A DNA stretch of 64,000 nucleotides from Hoyosella altamirensis (GTDB lineage Bacteria > Actinomycetota > Actinomycetes > Mycobacteriales > Mycobacteriaceae): NCBI RefSeq assembly GCF_014191505.1, contig NZ_JACHWS010000002.1, forward strand, positions 1 to 64,000, read 5' to 3'. The notes below the pieces were generated by a model. It had not been told where the DNA came from. It worked only from the letters and a program-made list of their open reading frames with translations, and searched no databases. Shown in pieces: positions 34,501 through 42,800 of this stretch (positions within the stretch are counted from its first letter, which is position 1; each line of letters begins with the position of its first letter). The position numbers were made by a program, and so were the translations under genes.

Positions 34501-36000
34501 TCAGGAGCCCTTCCGTGCGGAGACGAGTTGATAGTCACTGAGCTTGAAGCGGCGAGTTTTTCGCCGGTACGCGGAGACTGTGCCTGGCCAGTTGTTGGTA
34601 ATCCGGCCAGCGGCATTGCGGTACCAGCTCGAGCAGAAGTTCCACGGGCTCAGGTCCAAGCGTTTCTGCAGCTTCGCGTCGAATGCTTCCTCGACGTCGG
34701 GGCGGACCGACAGGTAGCGCCCCGGACGACGGGCGAGGACCTCGACTGCCTGGCGGATATAGCGCGCCTGCGACTCGATCATGTAGACAATCGAACCGAC
34801 CCCAAGGTTGGTGTTCGGCCCGTACATGACGAAGAGGTTGGGAAACTCGGGTATCGCCATGCCGAGGTAGGCGCGGGCTCCCTTGGGCCCCCACACATCC
34901 TGAAGCGCCTGGCGTCCAGCCCCGAAGATCTTCATCGGCCACAGAAACTCCGTGCCCTTGAAGCCGGTGCCGTAAATGATCACGTCGGCCTCATGGTGCA
35001 CGCCGTCTTCAGTCACCACGCCAGTTTCGGTGACTTCCCTGATCCCGGTGGTTTCCACCGTGACGTTTGGGCGGGTAAGCGCGGGAAAGTAGTCATTCGA
35101 GAACAGGCCACGCTTACAGCCGGCCGGATAGTCAGGCGTAAGTTTGGCGCGCAACTCTGGGTCCGGAACCTGATTGCGAAGGTGGTTTTCCGCGATCCGG
35201 ACGACCATGGGCTGGATCGCGGGGATGTCGACGAGACCGAGCGAGAGAAACTCGCACAGGGCCCAGAATCCGAATCGTTCCGCGAGTCGTACCGGCGGAA
35301 TCCTCTTGAACACAGTGTGGTGCCACGGCCGGTACTCGACGTCGGGTTTCGGCAACACCCAGGCGGCAGAACGCTGAAAAAGCGTCAGATGCGCAGCATC
35401 GGGAGCGATGGCCGGAACGAACTGGACGGCACTCGCGCCAGTGCCGACGACCGCGATGCGCTTGCCTTCCAGAGCCACGTTGTGGTCCCACTCGGCGGAA
35501 TGAAAGGACTGTCCTTCGAACTTTTCGATGCCCGGCATGCGTGGCATCGAAGGCCGGGACAACTGGCCTGCCGCCATGATCACCACGTCGGCCGTCAACT
35601 CAGCACCACCCGAGACACGGACTGTCCATTGCCCCGCGTCCTCGCTGAACTCAGCTTCGGTGACCTCGGTTCCAAAGCGAATGTGTTCGAAAAGGCCACG
35701 CCTACTGGCGACGTCACGCATGTACTCGAGGATGTCGGGCTGGAGCGAAAAGCGTTTCGGCCAGTCAGATTTCGGCTCATACGAGTAGGAGTACAGCGGT
35801 GACGGAATGTCACATCCAGCGCCTGGATAGGTGTTTTCGCGCCACACCCCACCCACGTCGTCCGCGCGCTCCAGAATGGTGAAGTCGCTGAAGCCTGCGC
35901 GCTGCAGTTCCATAGCTATTCCGAGACCGGCGAAGCCGGCACCGACGATGATGACGGAGGGGCTGGCGGTGTTCTGTGTTTCTCCGCGGGCCATGCTCAT
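34501..36000 (-). CDS. Flavin-containing monooxygenase (MymA-like)
   Basis: A 499-residue class B flavoprotein with FAD motif GAGFAG (20-25), the fingerprint FEGQSFHSAEW (161-171) and NADPH motif GTGASA (~186-191). It is close in size and layout to M. tuberculosis MymA, a Baeyer-Villiger-type enzyme next to the AraC regulator VirS. ATG 36000 overlaps the stop of the decarboxylase-like gene (ATGA). The longer open frame upstream is antisense or overlapping sequence of that gene and not coding here. A paralogue lies at 22.4-23.9 kb. Confidence 0.9.
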   Translation of the reverse strand: MSMARGETQNTASPSVIIVGAGFAGLGIAMELQRAGFSDFTILERADDVGGVWRENTYPGAGCDIPSPLYSYSYEPKSDWPKRFSLQPDILEYMRDVASRRGLFEHIRFGTEVTEAEFSEDAGQWTVRVSGGAELTADVVIMAAGQLSRPSMPRMPGIEKFEGQSFHSAEWDHNVALEGKRIAVVGTGASAVQFVPAIAPDAAHLTLFQRSAAWVLPKPDVEYRPWHHTVFKRIPPVRLAERFGFWALCEFLSLGLVDIPAIQPMVVRIAENHLRNQVPDPELRAKLTPDYPAGCKRGLFSNDYFPALTRPNVTVETTGIREVTETGVVTEDGVHHEADVIIYGTGFKGTEFLWPMKIFGAGRQALQDVWGPKGARAYLGMAIPEFPNLFVMYGPNTNLGVGSIVYMIESQARYIRQAVEVLARRPGRYLSVRPDVEEAFDAKLQKRLDLSPWNFCSSWYRNAAGRITNNWPGTVSAYRRKTRRFKLSDYQLVSARKGS

Positions 36001-36692
36001 GCCTCCTTCTGCGGCTGGCCGAGGGTGAATTCCATCGATTCGAATACGGCGCCCACATGCCGGCCCGGACGCAGCCAGCCAGATAGCGTCGGCGGCGCGT
36101 CTATTTCGACGGTGACGATGGCTGGCCGCACTCGTCCCCATGCGCGCATCGAACTTAGCCCCACGGAACCGTCCGGCCACTGCTGCGCCAGCGCCGTGGA
36201 CAGCGTTGGCATGGGCACTGCTGGACCGAGGGCGCGTGCGGTTACCTGAACGTGCCAATCACGCCCCTGTGCGGTCATGGTCTTACCGGCCTCTGGCGCA
36301 CCCTCAAAGGTCGCTAGCGTCTTGGGCAGCGCCCAGTTCGTGCGCCCGCCCACCAGGCTCGTTTCCGAATCGACTGCCATGAACGGGACACTGCCGACGA
36401 CTCTTCGGCCGTTGCGGATTCCAGCGGCACCGAACACTTCGGCGTAGCTGCCGACAGGCGTATCGAAGTATTGAACCATTCCGCCGATCACACCGAGTGC
36501 TCTGCCTCCGCGTCCGACACTGGGCGCGACTGCGCGTGCCGCCGCGACTCCGCCCCGGCCGAACCACAGCACCGACCTGGCAAGGCACTGCCACGGCGCG
36601 GGCGCCTGGTTCGCTCCAAGCCGTTCTGCCACTTCAGCATCCAGTGCTGATTCTGGCACCCCGTGCACACGAACAAGATCGGCGAGCTCCAT
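35997..36692 (-). CDS. Acetoacetate decarboxylase-family protein
   Basis: A 231-residue protein. The segments GMVQYFDTPVGSYAEVFGA and GGRTNWALPKTLATFEG resemble acetoacetate decarboxylase, with the Lys in the LPK motif as possible Schiff-base residue. ATG 36692 follows GAAGGGAAG; the frame upstream is open only because it is antisense to the AraC gene. First gene of the operon. In actinobacteria such homologues often lack decarboxylase activity and may act in hydration or aldol steps, so the reaction is uncertain. Confidence 0.75.
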   Translation of the reverse strand: MELADLVRVHGVPESALDAEVAERLGANQAPAPWQCLARSVLWFGRGGVAAARAVAPSVGRGGRALGVIGGMVQYFDTPVGSYAEVFGAAGIRNGRRVVGSVPFMAVDSETSLVGGRTNWALPKTLATFEGAPEAGKTMTAQGRDWHVQVTARALGPAVPMPTLSTALAQQWPDGSVGLSSMRAWGRVRPAIVTVEIDAPPTLSGWLRPGRHVGAVFESMEFTLGQPQKEA

Positions 36693-36743
36693 TGGTCTTC
36701 CCTTCAATGCGGATAAGGACAAACCTACGGCTGCGCATCCGCC

Positions 36744-37865
36744 GTGCCTATGAGTCCAGAGGACAGATACTTGAGAAATTCGGCCACTGCGGGCAGTGTG
36801 AGACAGATGATCGATCGCTGGTCGATGCCAAGGTCCAGTGTGAGTGCCACGATGCTTACTGAACTCGCCAGTGAACGAGGGATCGAGCCAACTCAGACAC
36901 TCCGCGGCACGGGCATAACCCCAGAAATCCTGCGCGACCCGACCGCAGAGGTCACCGCTGGCCAAGAGCTCATCCTTGTGCGCAACCTGCTTGCTGATCT
37001 CCCTGACGTTCCCGGCCTGGGACTGGAGGCCGGGACGCGGTACCACGCACCCGCATTCGGGCCACTCGGTTTTGCCATGATCAGCAGCCCGACTGTGGGC
37101 GAGGCACTCCAAGTCGTGACGCGCTGGTTTGATCTGTCGTTCTCGTTTTCCAAACTGCACCGCCGCGATGAGAGCGATCAGATCACGCTCGTACTCGACG
37201 ACACGGGCGTACCTGACGACGTTCGATGCTTCAACACGGAACGGGATCTGTCCGCCATCGTCACAATGATGCGCCCACTGCTTCCCACGATGCCGATCAT
37301 GCTCGCCAGCCTCGATATCGCACTGCCCGAACCAAGCTATGTCGACCGGTACCGGGACATCCTCGCAGCGAGCGGCACGAAACCGAACTTCGGGATGCCG
37401 GAAACCGCGATGCGCATCGATGCCGCACTGCTTCCACTTGCTCTTCCACAGGCAAATCGCCTTATCGCAGAGATGTGCGTCCAGCAATGCGCGGCGCTGA
37501 TGCACCGTCGCCAGGCGCGAGTCGGCGTGAGTGGTCAGGTCCGGCAGCACCTGTTGCGACGAGGCCACACTACGGATCAGGACGAGGTAGCTCGCGCGAT
37601 GAATCTCACTGTCCGGACGCTACGCCGCAGGCTGGCAGAGGAGGGTACTTCTTACCGTGAGCTGGCTGCCGAAACAACGGGGATGCTGGCGGAGGAGCTT
37701 CTCAGCTCAGGACTGCCGGTGGAGCAGATCGCCGAGCGGCTGGGGTACGCGGATGCTTCGAGTTTCACCCACGCGTTTAAATCGTGGAAGGGCGTCACTC
37801 CAGGTCGATTCGCGCGTGAGCGCCAGCGTCTCCGCGTTCCCCAACGAGAAGATTCGCCTTATTGA
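36744..37865 (+). CDS. AraC-family regulator (VirS-like)
   Basis: A 373-residue regulator. The N-terminal ligand domain resembles the Arabinose_bd family of VirS/ArgR-type AraC proteins (GLEAGTRYHAPAFGPLGFAMISSPTVGEAL). The C-terminal double helix-turn-helix is at ~275-360 (EVARAMNLTVRTLRRRLAEEG, PVEQIAERLGYADASSFTHAFKSWKGVTPGRFA by pattern). It is divergent from the monooxygenase operon with 51 bp between starts, as virS is from mymA. GTG 36744, ATG 36750 or TTG 36771 (behind AGAGGA) are all possible starts. Confidence 0.86.
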   Translation: MPMSPEDRYLRNSATAGSVRQMIDRWSMPRSSVSATMLTELASERGIEPTQTLRGTGITPEILRDPTAEVTAGQELILVRNLLADLPDVPGLGLEAGTRYHAPAFGPLGFAMISSPTVGEALQVVTRWFDLSFSFSKLHRRDESDQITLVLDDTGVPDDVRCFNTERDLSAIVTMMRPLLPTMPIMLASLDIALPEPSYVDRYRDILAASGTKPNFGMPETAMRIDAALLPLALPQANRLIAEMCVQQCAALMHRRQARVGVSGQVRQHLLRRGHTTDQDEVARAMNLTVRTLRRRLAEEGTSYRELAAETTGMLAEELLSSGLPVEQIAERLGYADASSFTHAFKSWKGVTPGRFARERQRLRVPQREDSPY

Positions 37866-37878
37866 CATTCTGCCGACA
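37860..37878 (+). promoter_or_regulatory. Partial copy of the fadD/echA motif before aldehyde dehydrogenase
   Basis: The left part TATTGACATTCTGCC equals the echA site exactly; the right arm is degraded (GACA instead of AATA). TTGACA here can be a -35 with CATGAT 16 bp later. It may be only a promoter that shares the -35. Confidence 0.4.
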
Positions 37879-37938
37879 ACCGTCATGATGGACTCATAGA
37901 GCGCATTGTGACCAGCGCCGCTCATCGAAGGAGCTCAA

Positions 37939-39459
37939 TTGTCAACGACAGAGACAAACCCGAATACCACGCCTGCGCAATCCGCGTCAGCCCTCGCATC
38001 GAAGAATCCGGCTACGGGTGACGTCATCTCAGTGCACGCTATTCAGTCACCTGAGGAAGTACGGGCTGCCGTTCAGCGGGCGAGTTCAGCCGCCAGGAGC
38101 TGGAATGCTCTCGGCTTCGATGGCCGCAAGAAACACCTGCTCAGGTGGGTCAGCTATCTCCTTGATCACGCAGACGAGCTCACTGAGCTGATCCATGCGG
38201 AGAACGGGAAGCCCGTTGATGATGCGTACCTGGAACTCGTGCTTGCAGTCGAACACATTGCGTGGGCAGCGAAGAATGCCAAGAAAGTGCTTTCACCCAA
38301 GAAGGTGGCCCCCGGCCCGCTGATGGCGAACTTCTCCGCGGTTATCGAACAGCACCCGCTCGGGGTCGTGGGCGTGATCGGCCCCTGGAATTACCCTGTC
38401 TACACGCCCATGGGGTCGATCGCGTATGCCCTCGCCGCGGGAAACTCGGTTGTGTTCAAGCCAAGCGAATACACCACTGCCGTCGGCAACTACCTTGCTG
38501 ACTCGTTCCGGCTCGCGAACCCTGAACTGCGCGAGCACATCCTGACTACCGTGAATGGCTACGGTGAAACCGGTGCGGCGCTAGTGACATCGGGCGTCAA
38601 CAAGATCGCCTTCACTGGGTCGACGCCCACGGGTAAGCGGATTATGGCCGCGGCAGCGGAATCGCTGACACCGGTCCTTCTCGAATGCGGAGGCAAGGAC
38701 GCCGCGATTGTGGCCGCGGATGCGGACGTCAAGGCGGCCGCTGACGCAATCGCTTTCGGCGCCATGGCTAACAGCGGCCAGACCTGCGTCGGCGTCGAGC
38801 GCGTCTACGTCGACAAGCGCGTCAGCGACGAGTTCATCACCGAGATCAAGAAGATCATCAAGGATCTGAAACCCGGTGATATGGAGGGCGCATCATACGG
38901 TCCAATGACAATGCCGAGCCAGATCGACATTGTTCGCAGCCACATCGAGGACGCGCTCGAGCACGGCGGCCGGGCAGTTGTCGGCGGGGCCGACTCCGTC
39001 AAAGAACGGTATATCGAGCCCGTCGTCATCGTTGACGCCGACGAAACCTGTTCTGCTGTAGTGGAAGAGACCTTCGGCCCGACGCTGACGATCCGTACTG
39101 TCGACAGCGCCGACGAAGCCATCGAACTTGCTAACGCTTCTAGGTTCGGGCTCGCTTCCACCGTGTTCTCCAAGAACCACGGCATGGAGATCGCACGCCG
39201 CCTGCGTGCCGGTGCGACGTCAGTCAACTCTGTGCTTGGCTTCGCCGCAATCCCAGCGCTCCCCTTCGGAGGTGTAGGCGAATCGGGAATCGGCCGAATT
39301 CACGGCGAGTGGGGCCTCAAGGAGTTCACACGTCCGCACGCCATCGCGCGCCAGCGGTTTGCCATTCCAGGCATGGCGCTACTGAGCTTCAAGCGCACCA
39401 AGATGACAACAAGCCTGGTCAAGCAAACGATGAAACTGCTGCACGGCCGATACAAGTAA
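37939..39459 (+). CDS. Aldehyde dehydrogenase
   Basis: A 506-residue NAD(P)-dependent enzyme starting with TTG behind GAAGGAGC. The cofactor region GVVGVIGPWNYPVYTPMGSIAYALAAGNSVVFKPSEYT, the general base in LLECGGKDAA and the nucleophile in NSGQTCVGVERVYV are intact by pattern. It would oxidise fatty or aromatic aldehydes to acids, which FadD could then activate. It lies directly after the AraC gene and may be read from its own promoter. A terminator follows. Confidence 0.92.
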   Translation: MSTTETNPNTTPAQSASALASKNPATGDVISVHAIQSPEEVRAAVQRASSAARSWNALGFDGRKKHLLRWVSYLLDHADELTELIHAENGKPVDDAYLELVLAVEHIAWAAKNAKKVLSPKKVAPGPLMANFSAVIEQHPLGVVGVIGPWNYPVYTPMGSIAYALAAGNSVVFKPSEYTTAVGNYLADSFRLANPELREHILTTVNGYGETGAALVTSGVNKIAFTGSTPTGKRIMAAAAESLTPVLLECGGKDAAIVAADADVKAAADAIAFGAMANSGQTCVGVERVYVDKRVSDEFITEIKKIIKDLKPGDMEGASYGPMTMPSQIDIVRSHIEDALEHGGRAVVGGADSVKERYIEPVVIVDADETCSAVVEETFGPTLTIRTVDSADEAIELANASRFGLASTVFSKNHGMEIARRLRAGATSVNSVLGFAAIPALPFGGVGESGIGRIHGEWGLKEFTRPHAIARQRFAIPGMALLSFKRTKMTTSLVKQTMKLLHGRYK

Positions 39460-39471
39460 CTCGACGGCGAA

Positions 39472-39504
39472 GGCGAGAGCCCGGTGCGGGAATGGGCTCT
39501 CGCC
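39472..39504 (+). terminator. Terminator between aldehyde dehydrogenase and DUF2236 genes
   Basis: GGCGAGAGCCC and GGGCTCTCGCC form an 11-bp perfect stem around an 11-nt loop. It lies between convergent genes, so it may act on both strands; only GTTT follows. Confidence 0.75.
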
Positions 39505-39506
39505 GT

Positions 39507-40370
39507 TTACACCAAAGGCAGGTTTTTCCGCATTCGCCTGCGCGTGTCCCAGAGGTAATAGTTCATCGGGAACCGTCGCACGATATGAGGCAGTCTCCGA
39601 TAAACCATTCCGATGGCGGCAAGTCCCATCGCGAGAATGCGTTCATCGCGCTCGGACCATGGAAGCCGCATTTCGTCGCGCAGATGGGGCGGGAGCAGGC
39701 CGGTCGCGACGAACCGCTGCGGCCGCGCGCCTAAGAGTCGCACCGGTAGCGGCAGCGCCTTCAGGTCCACCAGTTCAGTGAGGTAGTCGCGAACGGTGTC
39801 ATCAATCGACGTCGTCGCTAGTGTGTGGCGCCAGTACTCGTCGAATGCTTTCCTGTCGGGCGGCCAGAGCTCGATCGGCATCTGCAGCGTCGTACCCAGG
39901 CGGGCGCAGTATTTGTACAGCGCTTCGGCATCGGCGTCGTCAATCGGCCCGTGGAGCCGCTCGGTCATGTCCACGATGCCGTAGTACAAGCAAGCAGCGA
40001 CCCAGAGCTGCAACCGTGGACTGAACGCGTTGTATTTGACGGGACTGCCGGGACGGGACCGGACTTGCCGGTGTGACTGGTTGACAGCTTCCCGGTACCG
40101 AGCACGTTCGTCCTCGGTACCTTGCATCGCAACCGAGAGATAGGACAGGGTGGTGCGCAACCGCTTAAGCGGGTGCAGTGTGACTTTGCCGCTGTCGACG
40201 GGGCTTTCAGCCACTCCATAGCCGACCGGCGGGAGGCTAAGCTGCATGATCACGTTGGCTGTGCCAGCCAGGAAGGCGGCAATACCGTCGACGTGGTTCC
40301 ACATGTCGTAGTCGAAGCGCGGCTCGGGCGAAGTGCCGCCTGGCATGTTGTTGTTCGCAGCGCTCGTCAT
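39507..40370 (-). CDS. DUF2236 (MpaB/rubber-oxygenase-like) protein
   Basis: A 287-residue helical protein. The features of DUF2236 are visible: GIAAFLAGTANVIMQL (~29-44), GKVTLHPLKRLRTTLSYL, a VNQSHRQVRS stretch with conserved His, and NAFSPRLQLWVAACLYYGIVD. Family members include latex-clearing protein, a b-type heme oxygenase, and fungal MpaB, but most bacterial copies are untested. It lies at the edge of the lipid-catabolism block and is convergent with aldehyde dehydrogenase. Oxygenase activity is inference. Confidence 0.78.
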   Translation of the reverse strand: MTSAANNNMPGGTSPEPRFDYDMWNHVDGIAAFLAGTANVIMQLSLPPVGYGVAESPVDSGKVTLHPLKRLRTTLSYLSVAMQGTEDERARYREAVNQSHRQVRSRPGSPVKYNAFSPRLQLWVAACLYYGIVDMTERLHGPIDDADAEALYKYCARLGTTLQMPIELWPPDRKAFDEYWRHTLATTSIDDTVRDYLTELVDLKALPLPVRLLGARPQRFVATGLLPPHLRDEMRLPWSERDERILAMGLAAIGMVYRRLPHIVRRFPMNYYLWDTRRRMRKNLPLV

Positions 40371-40405
40371 TGTGCGCCCCCTCAGGATACCTGCATCCCT
40401 TGATA

Positions 40406-40415
40406 TTTGATCAAA
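40406..40415 (-). promoter_or_regulatory. 10-bp palindrome upstream of the DUF2236 gene
   Basis: TTTGATCAAA is a perfect palindrome 36 bp before the gene start, with TTGATAT adjacent. It is AT-rich against a GC-rich background, so it may be a promoter or operator element. Confidence 0.35.
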
Positions 40416-40466
40416 GCATACCGTAGCGGCTGAAAATCAGGTCGAGTGACGTTCATGCGGCACCAC

Positions 40467-40524
40467 AAAACGGACAGCCCCCGAACCTTTTCGACCGGCT
40501 GGACTAAGCCGGTGGTTCGGGGGC
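40467..40524 (-). terminator. Terminator of the short 40.6-kb transcript
   Basis: GCCCCCGAACC (40477-40487) pairs with GGTTCGGGGGC (40514-40524), and the inner ACCGGC/GCCGGT pair extends the hairpin. Read on the minus strand it is followed by TGTCCGTTTTGT. It closes a transcript of about 190 nt that begins near 40655. Confidence 0.75.
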
Positions 40525-40588
40525 CGGGTAGCTGCCTGGTATTCGCTCGCTGCCAAAGGCAGGGGGTGAATCCTGGCGCAGCTGGCAG

Positions 40589-40627
40589 CTAGCGGACAGC
40601 CACCTCACGCGTCCTAAAGCCATTCAT
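40589..40627 (-). CDS. 12-residue ORF with near-maximal Shine-Dalgarno
   Basis: ATG to TAG encodes MNGFRTREVAVR. The upstream AAGGAGGTGGTCC (40645-40633) can pair along all 13 bases with the 3' end of 16S rRNA, with one G-U pair. A promoter lies ~35 bp upstream and a terminator ~65 bp downstream, so the ORF occupies its own short RNA. The same frame is open further upstream (124 codons) but that part lies before the predicted transcript start. The role is unknown: the ORF may be a peptide, or the RNA itself may be the product. Confidence 0.55.
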   Translation of the reverse strand: MNGFRTREVAVR

Positions 40628-40660
40628 CTTCTGGACCACCTCCTTCCTCGTGTACTTGCG

Positions 40661-40689
40661 AAGGTACCTAAACGCACGGCTGCCGGCAA
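40661..40689 (-). promoter_or_regulatory. Promoter of the short ORF RNA
   Basis: Minus strand: TTGCCG (40689-40684), 17-bp spacer, TACCTT (40666-40661). The predicted start is near 40654, about 27 nt before the 12-codon ORF. The remaining 100 bp to the EF-G2 start show only a G-rich stretch (GGGGGGAGG). Confidence 0.6.
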
Positions 40690-40793
40690 CGGATTTTTTC
40701 GAGACCCCTGATCCCGATCGCCCGCGAGCGGTACTGTCGAAGTACTCACCCACACGGACTCCTTCCCGGGGGGAGGCGAACATCATCGGCGAT

Positions 40794-42800
40794 ATGCGGA
40801 TACGCAACGTCGCACTGGTGGGCCACCAGGGCAACGGAAAGACCTCCCTGGCCGAAGCGCTGCTCTCCGCAGCTGGCGTCGTCAGTCGTCCCGGCCGCAT
40901 CGAAAACGGCAACACCACCCTCGATACGCAGCCCGAGGAACGTGAACGGGCGCAGTCCCTCACGCTTGGCCTGGCGTCATTCGATTCGGGTGACTACCGC
41001 ATCAATCTGCTCGACACACCCGGTTATATCGATTTCGCTGGTGATGCGGAAATCGCGCTCCAGGTGGCTGACATGGCGGTCTTCGTCGTTGACGGGGTGA
41101 GCGGCCTGCAGGTAAGCGACGAAATGATGTGGGCCACCGCCGCCGAGCGGTCCATTCCGCGGCTGATTTTCATCAACAAGATGGATAAGGATCGTGCTTC
41201 GTTCGACGCGACGGTCGAGGATGTCCGCAAGCATTTCGGCCAGGGCGTGGAACCGATCGAACTGCCCGTCGGCGAAGCACGCGATTTCACCGGCGTCTGC
41301 GACCTTCTCACAGAACATACGTTCTTCTACGACACGGGGACGACTGTCGAGCGCGATGAAATCCCGCCACAGATCGCGGAACACGAACGCGCAGAGCACG
41401 AACACCTGGTCGAGGACGTCATCCAGATCGAAGACGAGCTGGTCGCCCGCTACCTCGACGGCGAGAACATCACGGTCACGGAACTCGACCGCGCGCTGCG
41501 GTTGGGCTTCGCGAACGCAAGCCTATGGCCAGTGCTGTGTGGCTCGGCGACAGAGATGATTGCTGTGGACCGGCTCCTTGACTTTATTTGCCGCCTCGGA
41601 CCGAGTCCGGATGACGTACCACCCCGCACCCTGGAAAAGGCGGGACGTGCAGTGCAACTGCCGTGCACCGCGGACGGCCCGACACTCGCCTACGTCTTCA
41701 AGACTCAAACCGACGAGTACGTGGGCCAGGTCGCGCTGATGAAGCTGCTTTCGGGCACGCTGCACGCGGACGATGTTCTGATCAACCAGCGCACCGGCAA
41801 TAAAGAACGCGTGCACAACCTGCTGACTGTTCTCGGAAGCAAAACGACAAGTGTTGGCGTTGCCAGTGCGGGTGACATGGTGGCGGCGATCAAGTTGTCC
41901 GACGTAGCTACTGGCGACACCTTGGCACCTGCAGGCTCGACATTCCGGGTGCACCAATCGGTGAATACACAACCCGTGTACGGAATCGCCGTCACGCCGC
42001 AGCGCACAGGGGACGAAGAAAAGCTCGCGACGGCACTCGCTGAAATGGTCCGGGACGACCCCACCCTGCATGCAGATCGCGACCAGGAAACTCATCAGCT
42101 CGTCATCAGGGGCGCGGGTGACATGCACGTCCAGGTCGCACTTGCTCGCCTGCACAGGCGGTTCGGCATCAGCGTGGACACTGAACCCGTGAAAGTCGCC
42201 TACCGGGAAACGCTCGCGGAGGCTGTGCAGGCCGAGGGCAGGCACAAAAAGCAGAGCGGCGGACACGGCCAGTTCGGTGTCGCGACAGTGCGTTTCGAGC
42301 CGCTCCCCCGTGACTCCGGGTTTGAGTTCGTCGATGAGACTCGAGGCGGGGTGATCCCCAAATCTCTGATCCCGGCAGTAGGGAAAGGCATCGCGGAATC
42401 CATGTCGCGTGGCGGCCGCGAAGGCTATCCCCTCGTTGATATCCGCGCCACCGTAGTTGACGGCAAACATCACTCGGTGGACTCCGACGAGTTCAGCTTC
42501 AAGATGGCGGGGGCGCTCGCTCTGAAGGACGCAATCGAACGGGGCGGTACGAAGGTACTGGAACCCATATTCCACGTCGAAGTCACTGTGCCCGACGCCT
42601 TGCAGGGCGATGTTCTCGCCGACCTTGCCCGGCGGCGCGGCCAGATCGAAGGAACCGAACCCGGGGACAACGGCACTACAGCCGTAATTGCTTCGGTGCC
42701 ACAGGGAGAGTTACTCGACTACGCAGTGGCAATGCGCTCGATGACACATGGCCGCGGGCAGTTCACCGCGACGTTCTCGCGATATCAGGAGCGCCCGTAA
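40794..42800 (+). CDS. fusA2: Elongation factor G-like GTPase (EF-G2)
   Basis: A 668-residue translational GTPase. G1 GHQGNGKT (10-17), G3 DTPGYIDF and G4 NKMDK are present, then domains II-V to the C-terminal FTATFSRYQERP. It resembles mycobacterial FusA2, a paralogue that lacks clear translocase activity; its role is unsettled. ATG 40794 gives the usual N-terminus (RIRNVALVG); the longer open frame would add 48 unlikely residues. The 3' end overlaps the convergent cydC by 38 bp. Confidence 0.88.
   Translation: MRIRNVALVGHQGNGKTSLAEALLSAAGVVSRPGRIENGNTTLDTQPEERERAQSLTLGLASFDSGDYRINLLDTPGYIDFAGDAEIALQVADMAVFVVDGVSGLQVSDEMMWATAAERSIPRLIFINKMDKDRASFDATVEDVRKHFGQGVEPIELPVGEARDFTGVCDLLTEHTFFYDTGTTVERDEIPPQIAEHERAEHEHLVEDVIQIEDELVARYLDGENITVTELDRALRLGFANASLWPVLCGSATEMIAVDRLLDFICRLGPSPDDVPPRTLEKAGRAVQLPCTADGPTLAYVFKTQTDEYVGQVALMKLLSGTLHADDVLINQRTGNKERVHNLLTVLGSKTTSVGVASAGDMVAAIKLSDVATGDTLAPAGSTFRVHQSVNTQPVYGIAVTPQRTGDEEKLATALAEMVRDDPTLHADRDQETHQLVIRGAGDMHVQVALARLHRRFGISVDTEPVKVAYRETLAEAVQAEGRHKKQSGGHGQFGVATVRFEPLPRDSGFEFVDETRGGVIPKSLIPAVGKGIAESMSRGGREGYPLVDIRATVVDGKHHSVDSDEFSFKMAGALALKDAIERGGTKVLEPIFHVEVTVPDALQGDVLADLARRRGQIEGTEPGDNGTTAVIASVPQGELLDYAVAMRSMTHGRGQFTATFSRYQERP

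Noticed and set aside
36709-36742. GCGGAT/ATCCGC inverted repeat (22 bp apart) in the AraC-monooxygenase gap.
   Set aside because: Six-base arms with a long spacer are expected by chance in high-GC DNA; kept out as a site call.
36693-37568. Upstream extension of the acetoacetate decarboxylase-like frame.
   Set aside because: It is antisense to the AraC gene; ATG 36692 has a good ribosome site and family-like length.
37860-37878. A third full operator of the fadD/echA regulon.
   Set aside because: Only the left half, including a plain -35 TTGACA, is preserved; the right arm is lost, so it is listed as partial only.
40477-40620. Plus-strand resemblance to a c-di-AMP (ydaO/yuaA) riboswitch: GGGGTGAATCC and a later GACAGCCACCTC segment.
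   Set aside because: The GACAGCC segment is the complement of the MNGFRTREVAVR codons, the core GUAGGGA-type element is missing, and terminator polarity and promoter favour the minus strand. A covariance-model search would settle it.
40589-40963. A 124-codon minus-strand frame ending in the 12-residue peptide.
   Set aside because: The upstream part overlaps the predicted promoter and the EF-G2 start and lacks its own ribosome site; only the last 12 codons follow the strong Shine-Dalgarno.
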